A stretch of DNA of 35,232 nt from Terriglobales bacterium (GCA_016185365.1 JACPNP010000009.1:1-35232); one strand, 5' to 3'; counted from the stretch's first letter, positions 11,877 to 19,714 are shown. Made by a program: numbers and translations. The notes: generated by a model from the letters alone, not told the origin.

Positions 11877-12950
11877 ATGGCCACTAAAGCGAAAGAGCGG
11901 ACCGAGACCACCGCCTCCCTGCCTATCCCCGTCGAAAAAATGAAGCAGCTTTATGCCATGATGCTGCGTTGCCGCACTATGGAAGAGCGCGCGCGCATCT
12001 TGTACAAACAAAGCCGTTTCTCCGGCAATTATTACGCCGCCATCGGCCAGGAAGCCATCGAAGTCGGCGCCGCCATCGACCTCCGCCCCTCCGATTGCGT
12101 TGCGCCTTCGCATCGTGACTTCATTGCCGGACTGATCAAGGGCGTACCCCTTAAGAGTTTGTTCTCCCAGCTCTATGCCCGCAAGACCAGCCCGGATCAA
12201 GGCCGCTCCTCGCCGGCGCATGGTGGCTATGCTCCCTTGAACATCATCACTCCGGCCTCCACCATCGCCGCGCAGTGGAACATCGGCACCGGGGTCGCCC
12301 TGGCTCTCAAGATGCAGAAAAAGGATGACATCACCATGGCCTTCTGTGGCGAAGGAGCCACATCGCTCGGTTTCTGGCATGAGGCCGTGAACTTCGCCGC
12401 TGTCCTCCAGCTTCCCATCGTCTACGTGGTGCAGAACAACCGCTGGGCGGAGTCAGTCAATATCAAGTACCAGATGCGGAACGAGGATGTCGCCACGCGC
12501 GCCGCCGGGTACGGCATCCCCGGCATCTCCGTCGACGGGCAGGATGTGGTGGCCGTCTACCGTGTCGTCCAGGAAGCCATCGAGCGGGCCCGCAAAGGCG
12601 GTGGGCCCACGCTGGTCGAGTGCAAGTCCTACCGTTGGTTCGGCCACTCGGAGATCGATCCCGCCAAGTACCGTGACGCGGAAGAGGTGGAGTTCTGGCA
12701 CACCCAGCGCGACCCCATCCCCTTGACCGAGGAATACATGCGCAAGCATGGTGTTTGGTCGGACGAGGAAAAGCAACAGGTGCTCGACGCCTTCAACAAA
12801 GACCTCGAAGAGGCGATCCAGTTCGCGGAGAACGCGCCCTGGCCGGAGCCGGTCGAGGCTCTTGACCACGTCTACTCCTTCAGCATCCGGGAACGCGCCT
12901 TGGAGCTGGACCGAAAGACCTGGACGCCTCAGGCCCTGAAAAAGATGTGA
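11877..12950 (+). CDS. pdhA: 2-oxoacid (pyruvate) dehydrogenase E1 alpha subunit
   Basis: The 357-residue thiamine-diphosphate-dependent E1 alpha subunit decarboxylates a 2-oxoacid and hands the acyl group to E2 lipoyl groups. It contains RCRTMEERARILYKQ, GQEAIEVG, and HRDFIAGLIKG. The thiamine/magnesium motif runs from GEG at 158-160 to NN at 187-188. HSEIDPAKYRD near 260 corresponds to the phosphorylation-loop region of the family. The beta subunit is encoded downstream after a repeat-filled 253-bp gap. Pyruvate is the likeliest substrate, but branched-chain or acetoin substrates cannot be excluded, because no E2 or E3 gene lies in the window. ATG 11877 is chosen because the upstream TTG lies in the presumed promoter. 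Confidence 0.88.
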   Translation: MATKAKERTETTASLPIPVEKMKQLYAMMLRCRTMEERARILYKQSRFSGNYYAAIGQEAIEVGAAIDLRPSDCVAPSHRDFIAGLIKGVPLKSLFSQLYARKTSPDQGRSSPAHGGYAPLNIITPASTIAAQWNIGTGVALALKMQKKDDITMAFCGEGATSLGFWHEAVNFAAVLQLPIVYVVQNNRWAESVNIKYQMRNEDVATRAAGYGIPGISVDGQDVVAVYRVVQEAIERARKGGGPTLVECKSYRWFGHSEIDPAKYRDAEEVEFWHTQRDPIPLTEEYMRKHGVWSDEEKQQVLDAFNKDLEEAIQFAENAPWPEPVEALDHVYSFSIRERALELDRKTWTPQALKKM

Positions 12951-12981
12951 CAAGGTGCACCTTGGGTCGCCCCGTAACGTC

Positions 12982-13083
12982 GAAGTTATCTTATTGAGGA
13001 AGTTATCTTGGTGAATGAGGTTAGCTTGGTGAAGAGGTTAGCTTGGTGAATGGGCTAACTTGGTGAAGGGTTAACTTGGTGAA
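12982..13083. repeat. six degenerate tandem copies of a 16-18 bp unit
   Basis: The unit is close to GAGGTTAGCTTGGTGAAT. Copies start at 12982, 12999, 13017, 13034, 13052 and 13068, with lengths of 17, 18, 17, 18, 16 and 16 bp. The first two read GAAGTTATCTT..., the middle two GAGGTTAGCTT..., and the last two GGGxTAACTT..., so the array looks like stepwise duplication. It lies inside the E1 alpha-beta gap. A perfect CAAGGTGCACCTTG palindrome at 12951-12964 sits directly after the E1 alpha stop. Confidence 0.85.
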
Positions 13084-13192
13084 GGGGCGCGGCTTGAGCC
13101 GCGCCGTGATGGAAAAGTCATTTTGGTGAAGGGGCGCGGCTTGAGCCGCGCCGTAGAGATACAACAACGTTCCTCCGGGGCTTTAGCCCCGG
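13084..13192. repeat. three GGCTTnAGCC-core hairpins
   Basis: GGCGCGGCTTGAGCCGCGCC lies within 13084-13105 and again within 13131-13152, each preceded by TTGGTGAAGG. CCGGGG/CCCCGG around CTTTAG lies at 13175-13192. The duplicated stretch continues the tandem array just upstream. An open frame starting at 13123 reads through these hairpins into the E1 beta gene and should not be taken as coding. Confidence 0.8.
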
Positions 13193-13203
13193 CTCAAAAT
13201 ATC

Positions 13204-14190
13204 ATGGCCCTGGTCACATACATCGACGCGATCAACATGGCGCTTCACGAAGAGATGAAGCGCGACGAACGGATCTACGTCCTCGGTGAGGACGTGGCCG
13301 TGATGGGCGGCGCCTTCCGCGCCACCAAAGACCTGCTTCAGGATTTCGGCCCCATGCGCGTGATCGATTCCCCCTTGGCCGAAGGCATCATCGTCAGCTC
13401 CAGCATCGGCGCCGCCATGGCCGGCATGCGCCCGGTCCCGGAGATCCAGTTCTCCGACTTCATCACACCCGCATTTGACGCCATTACCCAGCAGGCGGCC
13501 AAACTGCGCTATCGCAGCGCTGGCTCCCAGACTTGCCCCTTTACCTTGCGAGTCTGCTATGGCGGTGGTGTGAGTGGCGGCCTCTACCACTCGCAGACCA
13601 ATACCACCTGGTTCGCGCACGAACCCGGCTTGCGTGTGATCGCGCCCAGTACGCCCTATGACGCCAAGGGCATGCTCAAGGCCGCCATCCGCGACGACAA
13701 TCCGGTGATCTACTTCGAGCATAAAAAACTCTATCGCTCGATCAAAGAAGATATTCCGACGGATGACTATGTCTGCGACCTCGACAAATGCGCCGTCCGC
13801 CGCGAAGGTTCGGACCTCACCGCGGTCTCCTATGGCTACACCATGCATCTCATGCTGCAGGCGGCCGAGAAGATGCAGCAGCAGCACGGCATCAACGTCG
13901 AGTGCATCGATCTTCGCACCTTGAATCCCATCGATTACGCCACCATCCTTGATTCTGTCGCCAAGACCAGCCGCCTGGTCATCGTGCAGGAAGACCACCG
14001 GACCCTCGGTATCGGCTCCGAGATCGCGGCCATCGCCGCCGAGCAGGCCTTCGATTGCCTTGACGCGCCCATCATGCGGGTCACCGCGCCCGACGTGCCC
14101 GCCATCCCCTTCTCCAAGCCGCTGGAAGAGTTCTACATGCCCACCGTGGACAAGATCATGGCGGTCATGGAAAAGTCCGCTCAGTACTGA
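13204..14190 (+). CDS. pdhB: 2-oxoacid (pyruvate) dehydrogenase E1 beta subunit
   Basis: The 328-residue E1 beta subunit starts MALVTYIDAINMALHEEM. It carries GEDVAVMGGAFRATKDL, DSPLAEGIIVSSSIGAAMAG, the QQAAKLRYRSAG loop, the FEHKKLYR segment, and a C-terminal transketolase-type domain with EDHRTLGIGSEI and TAPDVPAIPFSKPLEEFY. With E1 alpha it forms the alpha2beta2 decarboxylase of the pyruvate-type complexes in the cytoplasm. ATG 13204 is the family-consistent start; the 27 residues encoded upstream in frame are repeat translation (KGRGLSRA, SGALAPA). No good Shine-Dalgarno is visible, and the distance from E1 alpha leaves open whether it has its own promoter. Confidence 0.9.
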   Translation: MALVTYIDAINMALHEEMKRDERIYVLGEDVAVMGGAFRATKDLLQDFGPMRVIDSPLAEGIIVSSSIGAAMAGMRPVPEIQFSDFITPAFDAITQQAAKLRYRSAGSQTCPFTLRVCYGGGVSGGLYHSQTNTTWFAHEPGLRVIAPSTPYDAKGMLKAAIRDDNPVIYFEHKKLYRSIKEDIPTDDYVCDLDKCAVRREGSDLTAVSYGYTMHLMLQAAEKMQQQHGINVECIDLRTLNPIDYATILDSVAKTSRLVIVQEDHRTLGIGSEIAAIAAEQAFDCLDAPIMRVTAPDVPAIPFSKPLEEFYMPTVDKIMAVMEKSAQY

Positions 14191-14235
14191 ATCGGTCGCG
14201 GCTCGCGAACATCGAATAGGGGTCCAGCCACTTTT

Positions 14236-15048
14236 ATGCCGGCCCTTGACCCGCAACTCGCCATGGCGATTCCGTATTACCACGTTGATGCGTTCACGGG
14301 TGAGCTCTTCGCCGGGAACCCCGCGGGGGTCTGCATCCTCCCCGCGTTTCTCGCGGACAGCATCATGCGGAAGATTGCCGCTGAGAACAGGCACAGCGAG
14401 ACCGCATTTGTCGTTCCTCGCGCGGATGGTGATTTCGACCTGCGTTGGTTCACACCCGTAGTCGAGGACGAACTATGCGGGCACGCGACCTTGGCATCCG
14501 CCTATGTGCTCGCGCTGCGGAAGCACAACGTGTGGCCGGTTCGCTTCCACACCCGCGGCGGCATATTGACCGTCGCTCAGGACCAGGACGGCTTTGTGAT
14601 GGACTTTCCCGCCATGCCTCCCCAGCCATGTGAGACGCCAGTCAACCTCTTACCCGCCCTGGGTTTGAATGCGGCGTTAGTCATGAGATCGCGCGATTAC
14701 CTTGTGGTGGTGGATCAGGCGGAGCAAGTGCGCGCGCTCTCGCCCGATATTGCCGCGCTTGCCGGACTGGACGCCGGCAGGGGAACGATCGTTACCGCTC
14801 CCGGCGAGGGTGATGTGGATTACGTATGCCGAATGTTTCTGCCGTCGGTCGGCATCGATGAGGACCCCGCGACCGGCTCGATCCACTGCACATTGGCTCC
14901 ATATTGGGCGGAGCGGTTGGGTAAGACCACGTTGCGTGCGCAACAACTCAGTTCCCGTGGTGGACTCATGCAGTGCACGATCGACGGTGATCGCGTGAAG
15001 ATCTCCGGCCAGGCGCGTTTGTATCTTCAGGGCACGCTCGAACTCTAA
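14236..15048 (+). CDS. PhzF family isomerase/epimerase-like protein
   Basis: The 270-residue PhzF-fold protein has two similar halves like diaminopimelate epimerase. Recognised motifs are YHVDAFTGELFAGNPAGVC, the catalytic glutamate in NRHSETAFV (near residue 55), ELCGHATLASAYVL around 77, and DEDPATGSIHC around 215. PhzF itself isomerises a phenazine precursor, but most genomic members act on unknown small molecules; no phenazine genes are nearby. It follows the E1 beta gene by 45 bp on the same strand. ATG 14236 is used; ATG 14263, nine codons in, is also possible since many homologues begin just before the YxVDAF strand. Family certain, substrate unknown. Confidence 0.9.
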   Translation: MPALDPQLAMAIPYYHVDAFTGELFAGNPAGVCILPAFLADSIMRKIAAENRHSETAFVVPRADGDFDLRWFTPVVEDELCGHATLASAYVLALRKHNVWPVRFHTRGGILTVAQDQDGFVMDFPAMPPQPCETPVNLLPALGLNAALVMRSRDYLVVVDQAEQVRALSPDIAALAGLDAGRGTIVTAPGEGDVDYVCRMFLPSVGIDEDPATGSIHCTLAPYWAERLGKTTLRAQQLSSRGGLMQCTIDGDRVKISGQARLYLQGTLEL

Positions 15049-15081
15049 AGCGTATGCTTCCAGTGCGCGGACCCGTTAAAG

Positions 15082-15816
15082 CTACTTCAGGCTTAGACCG
15101 CCATCCACCGCCAATATCTGCCCGGTGATGAACTTGGGGCAAGTGGCAAAGAACCGCACCGCTACCGCAATGTCGGTGCTTCGCCCCGTGGTCTGCATCG
15201 GCGTCATCTTCGCGAACCTTCGGTGCATCGCCCGCCGCTCTTTTTCTCCCAGGTCGATCACGCCCGGCGCGATCGCATTCACTGCGATCTCCGGAGCCAG
15301 CGCCTTGGCCATGGCCAGGGTCAGCATGTGCAGTGCTGCTTTTGATGCGCAGTAGTGCGCGTGCTTCGACCACGCCCGCATCCCGCCCAGGGACCCGATG
15401 TTGATGATCCGGCCTTTGCGCGTTCGCAGCTCTCTCGTCGCCCCCTGCGACACCAGGAACGCCCCGCGCACGTTCGTGTCAAAGATGTTGTCCCATTGAT
15501 CGACCGTGATTTTCCCGAACGCCGCTTCCTCGAAGACGGCGGCATTGTTGACCACGATGTCTATCCCGCCGAGCTCACGCTTCACTTCGCGCAACATCTC
15601 CTGGACGTTGTCTGCGTCGCGCACATCGCACCGCAGCGCGACCGCCCGCACCCCCAGCCCGGCCAGATCCACCACCGTCTTGCGCGCCTCGCGATCGGAA
15701 CGGTGGAACGTGATGGCCACATCCGCGCCCTCGCGTGCCAGTTCCAGCGCGATCTCCCGCCCGATCCGTTTCGCCGCACCCGTCACCAGCGCCGTCTTGC
15801 CATGCAACGCACCCAT
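15082..15816 (-). CDS. short-chain dehydrogenase/reductase (FabG/pteridine-reductase-like)
   Basis: The 244-residue classical SDR has the nucleotide-binding TGAAKRIGREIA at residues 10-21, CDVRDADNV near 63, and NNAAVFEEA near 90. The catalytic Ser is in NIGSLGG and the YxxxK is in HYCASKAAL. C-terminal AIAPGVID and ITGQILAVDGGLSL complete the fold. The TGxxKRIG variant with an Arg in the glycine motif is typical of pteridine/dihydrofolate reductases (PTR1, FolM) and NADPH use, so a pterin or a 3-oxoacyl substrate are both possible. It is convergent with the PhzF gene. A TAGAAT box sits 6 nt before the ATG, suggesting a leaderless message. Confidence 0.88.
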   Translation of the reverse strand: MGALHGKTALVTGAAKRIGREIALELAREGADVAITFHRSDREARKTVVDLAGLGVRAVALRCDVRDADNVQEMLREVKRELGGIDIVVNNAAVFEEAAFGKITVDQWDNIFDTNVRGAFLVSQGATRELRTRKGRIINIGSLGGMRAWSKHAHYCASKAALHMLTLAMAKALAPEIAVNAIAPGVIDLGEKERRAMHRRFAKMTPMQTTGRSTDIAVAVRFFATCPKFITGQILAVDGGLSLK

Positions 15817-15822
15817 CCCGCC

Positions 15823-15828
15823 ATTCTA
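15823..15828 (-). promoter_or_regulatory. -10-like box (TAGAAT) of the short-chain reductase gene
   Basis: On the minus strand TAGAAT ends 6 nt before ATG 15816, which predicts a leaderless transcript. No -35 is recognisable because the upstream DNA is palindromic repeat. Confidence 0.4.
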
Positions 15829-15830
15829 AT

Positions 15831-15981
15831 GTAGCGCCGGCGTCTCGCCGGCTCGCCTCGGACCGTGTGGCACAGCCGTCCTCGGCTGTGCTGTGGTAAC
15901 GCCGTGTGGCACAGCCGTCCTCGGCTGTGCTGTTGTAGCGCCGGCGTCTCGCCGGCTGTCGCGCGGGCATCTTGCCCGCGC
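15831..15981. repeat. four palindromic elements between SDR and acyl-CoA ligase genes
   Basis: A GTAGCGCCGGCGTCTCGCCGGC hairpin lies at 15831-15852. GTGGCACAGCCG/CGGCTGTGC hairpins lie at 15867-15891 and 15906-15930. A two-hairpin GCCGGCG plus GCGCGGGCA/TGCCCGCGC element lies at 15935-15981. No 24-bp loop module is present in these copies, so they serve as the uninterrupted versions. Confidence 0.8.
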
Positions 15982-15988
15982 ATTGTTC

Positions 15989-15994
15989 TACAAT
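15989..15994 (+). promoter_or_regulatory. -10-like box (TACAAT) of the acyl-CoA ligase gene
   Basis: TACAAT ends 9 nt before ATG 16004, and no ribosome site lies between. Its position suggests transcription starting at or next to the start codon. Confidence 0.4.
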
Positions 15995-16003
15995 CACCCT
16001 CGC

Positions 16004-17569
16004 ATGCGCACCCGCCTCTTCGCCGATCCGGAAGGCGTATTCCTCCACGACGCCATCCTCCGGTCCTGCTCCCGTCACGGCTCGAAGGAAGCCATTGTCG
16101 ACACCTCCGACGGCCGCCGCCTGACCTATTCGGAATATGGAGACCTGGTCGAGAGGACCGCTCGCGGCTTGGTCACCGCCGGCATCCGCCCCGGCGAGGT
16201 CATTGCCATCTACCTCCCGAACTCCTGGGAATACGCCGTTATCTACCACGCAGCCACGCTGGCCGGCGCGGTCCCGACGCTGCTCAACCCTGGCTACCGC
16301 GAGCGTGAAGTCCGCTACCAACTCGGAAACTCCAGCGCCGTCGCGCTGTTCACCGACGGCCCCCTGATTCTTGACATCTCGCTCACCGGCTTGCCGGCCC
16401 TTCGCGGCATTTATTGCACGCGTCATACCGACCCTGGCGCCCGAACGTTTGCCGAGCTTCTCGCACCCGCATCGACTTCCTTGCCCTCGCCCGCACTCGA
16501 TGCCCGCGCCACCCTGGCCGCACTTCCATACTCCAGCGGTACCACCGGGCTTCCCAAGGGCGTGATGCTTTCTCACTACAACCTGGTCGCTAACATCTAT
16601 CAATTCCTGGCTCCGGATGAGACGGCTACGACCCGGCCGGACGACCGTGTCCTCTGCTTCCTGCCCCTGTATCACATCTATGGATTGAATGTGGTGCTGA
16701 ACCCCACACTGGCTGTCGGGGCGACCCTCGTCTTGATGCCTCGCTTTGATGTGGATCATAGTTGCGATCTCGTTTCCCGCGAGCAGATAACGTACTTGCC
16801 ACAAGTGCCTCCCGTGATGAACGCCTTGTGTCAGGCCGCCGAGGCCGGCAAGTTCCCGGCTTATCACAACATTCGCAGCACCAAGTCCGGGGCCGCGCCA
16901 CTCGCACCGGAGCTGCCCCGGCGTTTTACCGCTCTCACCGGCATCCCCGTGCGTCAGGGCTATGGCATGACGGAGGCGTCGCCCGTCACCCATATCGGCT
17001 ACTGTGAGCCTCACCTCGTGCGCGCCGACACCATCGGCCATCCCGCGGCCCTCACCGAATGCCGCGTCGTGGACGAACTCGGCTCTGACGTGCCACCAGG
17101 CCTGCCCGGAGAACTGGTCATGCGCGGCCCGCAGTTCATGTCGGGATATTGGAATGCGCCGGAGGCTACCGCCGCCGCTCTGCGCGAGGGCTGGTACTGG
17201 TCAGGCGATGTGGTCGTGGTCGATGAGGACGGATTCTACCGCATCGTGGATCGCCGCAAGGAACTCATCAAATACAAAGGGTTCGCCATCGCCCCAGCGG
17301 AAGTCGAAGCCGTGCTCCTGGAACATGCGTCCGTCAAGGATTGCGGCGTGGTGGGGCTCAAAGATGAGGAAGCCGGCGAGGTCCCGCTGGCTTTCGTCGT
17401 CTTGCGGGAAGGCCAGGAGGCTTGCGCCAGGATGGCACGCGACCTCTGCGGCTATGTCGCGGAACGATTGGTCGGCTACAAACAGCCTCGCCAGGTGCGC
17501 TTCGTCTCTGCCATCCCCCGCAACCCCTCCGGCAAGATCCTCCGCAAGGATCTTCGCGCTCAGCTCTGA
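16004..17569 (+). CDS. acyl-CoA / aryl-CoA ligase (AMP-binding)
   Basis: The 521-residue class I adenylate-forming enzyme activates a carboxylic acid with ATP and joins it to CoA. Domain signs in order: LTYSEYGDLVERTARGL, P-loop YSSGTTGLPKGVMLSHYN near residue 180, LPLYHIYG near 222, GYGMTEASPVTH near 320, and YWSGDVVVVDEDGFYRIVDRRKELIKYKG near 395. The C-terminal PRNPSGKILRKDL carries the catalytic lysine. The layout resembles 4-coumarate-CoA and medium-chain acyl-CoA ligases; the exact acid is not predictable. The start at ATG 16004 follows a TACAAT box. An in-frame extension back to 15893 is repeat sequence (GTAVLGCAV) and is rejected. Confidence 0.9.
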   Translation: MRTRLFADPEGVFLHDAILRSCSRHGSKEAIVDTSDGRRLTYSEYGDLVERTARGLVTAGIRPGEVIAIYLPNSWEYAVIYHAATLAGAVPTLLNPGYREREVRYQLGNSSAVALFTDGPLILDISLTGLPALRGIYCTRHTDPGARTFAELLAPASTSLPSPALDARATLAALPYSSGTTGLPKGVMLSHYNLVANIYQFLAPDETATTRPDDRVLCFLPLYHIYGLNVVLNPTLAVGATLVLMPRFDVDHSCDLVSREQITYLPQVPPVMNALCQAAEAGKFPAYHNIRSTKSGAAPLAPELPRRFTALTGIPVRQGYGMTEASPVTHIGYCEPHLVRADTIGHPAALTECRVVDELGSDVPPGLPGELVMRGPQFMSGYWNAPEATAAALREGWYWSGDVVVVDEDGFYRIVDRRKELIKYKGFAIAPAEVEAVLLEHASVKDCGVVGLKDEEAGEVPLAFVVLREGQEACARMARDLCGYVAERLVGYKQPRQVRFVSAIPRNPSGKILRKDLRAQL

Positions 17570-17577
17570 AAACACCG

Positions 17578-17664
17578 GTGGCACAGAAGCCTGCCCTGAG
17601 CGAAGTCGAAGGGCCCTCAGCTGTACTTCATAAACTCGTGTGGCACAGCCGTCCTCGGCTGTGC
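17578..17664. repeat. two GTGGCACAG palindromes, one with loop module
   Basis: At 17578-17624 the GTGGCACAGAAG left arm is followed by the CCTGCCCTGAGCG...CGAAGGG module and a CTCAGCTGTAC right arm. At 17640-17664 is a plain GTGGCACAGCCG/CGGCTGTGC hairpin. No gene lies in 17570-17735. Confidence 0.8.
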
Positions 17665-17735
17665 CTCCGTCTCGCTAAGGCCAGCCACCCGGCCGAAATG
17701 CTTCTTGGGTTTTTCGAGGAACGCCGAACCAGGAA

Positions 17736-18125
17736 CTAGCTCTTGGGCTTGTCGTAGATCGTGTGCTGTTCCTGCGGCCGCTTGAGCTTGATCACGATCT
17801 CTTGTTCCGGATCCCGGATGTCAAAATCCTCACCGAACGTCTGGAAATTCGGCGCGATCACCTGCACGCGTATCTTCCCGAACGGCACTCCTGGATACGC
17901 GCACCTGCCCTCTTCATCGGTCTTCAACTGCTGCCCGCCACGCTTTTGCTTCCCGGATTTGTTCACCGGATGCAGGATGACACTGGCGTTGCGGATGGGT
18001 TTCCCGTTGTATTCCTTCAGGACCTGGAACCTCACATTCGCGATCTTCGGCTCCTGGGCCGTGCCCGCCGATCCGAGCAAAAGAAAGATGACTACGATGG
18101 GGAATGCACGCGTCACGTTTGCCAT
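17736..18125 (-). CDS. secreted carboxypeptidase-regulatory-like (Ig-fold) protein
   Basis: The 129-residue protein has a signal peptide: basic start, hydrophobic IVVIFLLLGSAG, predicted cut near TAQ/EP at residues 22-24. The remainder looks like a carboxypeptidase-regulatory-like or transthyretin-type beta domain: FQVLKEYNGKPIRNASVILHPV, then GRCAYPGVPFGKIRVQVIAPNFQTFGEDF. Such domains are abundant on secreted and outer-membrane proteins of acidobacteria and bacteroidetes, where they bind or present partners rather than catalyse. A TAGGAT box stands 7 nt before the ATG. It lies downstream of, and on the same strand as, the DHH gene with a 16-bp gap. Function unknown. Confidence 0.75.
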   Translation of the reverse strand: MANVTRAFPIVVIFLLLGSAGTAQEPKIANVRFQVLKEYNGKPIRNASVILHPVNKSGKQKRGGQQLKTDEEGRCAYPGVPFGKIRVQVIAPNFQTFGEDFDIRDPEQEIVIKLKRPQEQHTIYDKPKS

Positions 18126-18132
18126 GTCTTAA

Positions 18133-18138
18133 ATCCTA
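18133..18138 (-). promoter_or_regulatory. -10-like box (TAGGAT) of the secreted domain gene
   Basis: On the minus strand TAGGAT ends 7 nt before ATG 18125. There is no Shine-Dalgarno in between, again fitting a leaderless start. Confidence 0.35.
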
Positions 18139-18141
18139 GCA

Positions 18142-19158
18142 TCACGATGTGCCCCGTTTAGATGCGACCGCACGCATCGCCGCTCGCAATTCGTCCACAA
18201 CTTCCTTGCCCGCCTTGCGCGCCTCATCAGCCCGGTCCGGCGGGAACGAGATGGCCCCCACCCGGGCGTGGCCGCCTCCGCCATAGCGCTCGCAGATGTG
18301 GGCCAGGTTCACCATGTCCTCCGGTCGTGTCTTGGTCCACGGGTTCGACCCGATCGAGACCTTCGTCCGGAAGCTGGACTTGCTTAATCCAACACTATAA
18401 GTACTCTCTGGATGTAGATAATAAGGAATAAACTTACTATATCCTTCCAAATCATAGCCGGTCACGTCGAAGTACACTGTTCCATCCACGCATTCGGAGT
18501 GCTTGCGCATGATCTCGATGGATTTCTCGTGCCGCTCCAGCAAGGCGGGTATGCGTTCCGCCACGAACGGCTGCTCGATGATCTCCGCCAGCGGCCTCTC
18601 CGCCAACAGAGGGATCAGCTTCTTGGGAAACGCATCATCCTGGTTCGTCTCCAGTACCATGGTCAGCTTCATCGCCGGCTGCGTGATCTCCACCGCCGTG
18701 GGCGCGTCCGGATAGAGCGCGCCGTCGATCACGTCCGCCCAATGCACCATCTCCGCCACCGGCTTGGGGTCGAATCCGAACACCCGGGCCGACGTGTCCG
18801 CGATGAACTTGGTGCAGGACTTGTACTCCGGATCGAAGAACTTCTTCCCGCTTGCGTCCCGCCGAAAGTGCTCCTGGTCGGCCGCGGTCAGGAAGGCGCT
18901 CTGGTGATGGTCGAACCACCAGGTGATCTTCGGTGACGCCGAGTACTTGAAGTCCACGATGGCGTTCTCGTCGCCCGTGAACTGGCTCTCGTCGAACAGC
19001 GCCCCGGCCCGGTGCACCAGCCCGATGTACTCGAACTGCGCTTCCCGGCGCACGCATTCCCGGTAGACGCGGGAGAACAGCGCCGCCGAACACGCGCCAT
19101 CGAAACATTTGTCGTGATAAAAGACCCGTACCTTCAAACCCTTGGCTCCCGGCTGCAT
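18142..19158 (-). CDS. DHH family phosphoesterase
   Basis: The 338-residue protein belongs to the DHH superfamily (RecJ, NrnA/NrnB, GdpP-like). It has a first metal motif YHDKCFDGACSAAL near residue 14, AIVDFKY near 66, and the name-giving Asp83-His84-His85 in WWFDHHQSAF. The C-terminal GGGGHARVGA near residue 305 is the DHHA1 substrate-binding loop. Members are manganese-dependent phosphodiesterases that trim short oligonucleotides or cleave cyclic dinucleotides, or remove 3' phosphates from pAp; no membrane or PAS parts are present. Codon use changes abruptly over residues 236-258 (18385-18453), where 23 codons are almost all A/T-ending. The frame is intact there. Substrate uncertain. Confidence 0.87.
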   Translation of the reverse strand: MQPGAKGLKVRVFYHDKCFDGACSAALFSRVYRECVRREAQFEYIGLVHRAGALFDESQFTGDENAIVDFKYSASPKITWWFDHHQSAFLTAADQEHFRRDASGKKFFDPEYKSCTKFIADTSARVFGFDPKPVAEMVHWADVIDGALYPDAPTAVEITQPAMKLTMVLETNQDDAFPKKLIPLLAERPLAEIIEQPFVAERIPALLERHEKSIEIMRKHSECVDGTVYFDVTGYDLEGYSKFIPYYLHPESTYSVGLSKSSFRTKVSIGSNPWTKTRPEDMVNLAHICERYGGGGHARVGAISFPPDRADEARKAGKEVVDELRAAMRAVASKRGTS

Positions 19159-19175
19159 CGGACTGAAAACCGTCT

Positions 19176-19204
19176 AGGATTAATGCTAATCAGGCCCATG
19201 TCAA
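19176..19204 (-). promoter_or_regulatory. possible promoter for the DHH gene
   Basis: On the minus strand a perfect TTGACA (19204-19199) is followed after 17 bp by AATCCT (19181-19176), a poor -10. The -35 abuts the T-run of the terminator ahead of it, so the DHH gene could be restarted here after the zinc-ribbon gene ends. Confidence 0.3.
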
Positions 19205-19230
19205 GCAAAACGGGCGGCTCGCGCCGCCCG
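19205..19230 (-). terminator. intrinsic terminator after the zinc-ribbon membrane gene
   Basis: A perfect 8-bp stem CGGGCGGC/GCCGCCCG with a 4-nt loop (19211-19230), read on the minus strand, is followed by TTTTGCTT. It lies 25 bp beyond the stop at 19256 and is the clearest intrinsic terminator in the window. Confidence 0.7.
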
Positions 19231-19255
19231 TCCGATTCCATCCACTTGGTTGAGA

Positions 19256-19714
19256 CTAGACGCCGGCCATCCTGGCGGCGATGTTCCCGATGATCGGAAG
19301 CCTCGTCATCTTGTTCTGATAGGCGTGGATCATCATTACGATCGCCAACACAAACGCGCCTAGGCCGATGAGTGGATATACAAGTAACATGATCATGGCC
19401 ATGGGTCCAAGGAACGCAAGGATGATCCCCAGGAATATCATGGCGAACCATAGACAGACGAAGGCCACGAACATGAATATGGCCTGAAATGCATGGAAAC
19501 GGTTGAATTTGTTCTTGCTGAATGGTTCAACCACCAGACTGATGATGATCCCGATCAGCCCCACCGGCCCTGCGTAGCACAGTAGACCGATGATATTCTC
19601 ATTCCCGCTCGCTGGCGCCGCCGCGCCTCCTCCGCCCGCTGCTTTGCCGCATGCCGGGCATGCCGCGCTTCCATCTGCCATTTGGGCCCCACACGCTGCA
19701 CAGAACTGAGCCAT
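19256..19714 (-). CDS. zinc-ribbon membrane protein (DUF4870-like)
   Basis: The 152-residue protein begins with a CxxC zinc ribbon (Cys5, Cys8, Cys19, Cys22), then a Gly/Ala linker, then a DUF4870-like membrane unit. The hydrophobic segments are about residues 41-60 (IIGLLCYAGPVGLIGIIISL), 78-100 and 103-133, with the amphipathic FNRFHAFQAIF stretch between the first two. Such proteins are small inner-membrane proteins of unknown role. The ATG at 19714 is well supported: GGAGG lies 8 nt upstream, one of the best ribosome sites in the window. The in-frame extension to 19804 is not needed. A hairpin plus T-run terminator follows the stop. Confidence 0.85.
   Translation of the reverse strand: MAQFCAACGAQMADGSAACPACGKAAGGGGAAAPASGNENIIGLLCYAGPVGLIGIIISLVVEPFSKNKFNRFHAFQAIFMFVAFVCLWFAMIFLGIILAFLGPMAMIMLLVYPLIGLGAFVLAIVMMIHAYQNKMTRLPIIGNIAARMAGV

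Noticed and set aside
15575-17041. 488-codon minus-strand open frame over the SDR start, repeats and acyl-CoA ligase
   Set aside because: It crosses two real genes and an intergenic repeat block and has no recognisable domain.
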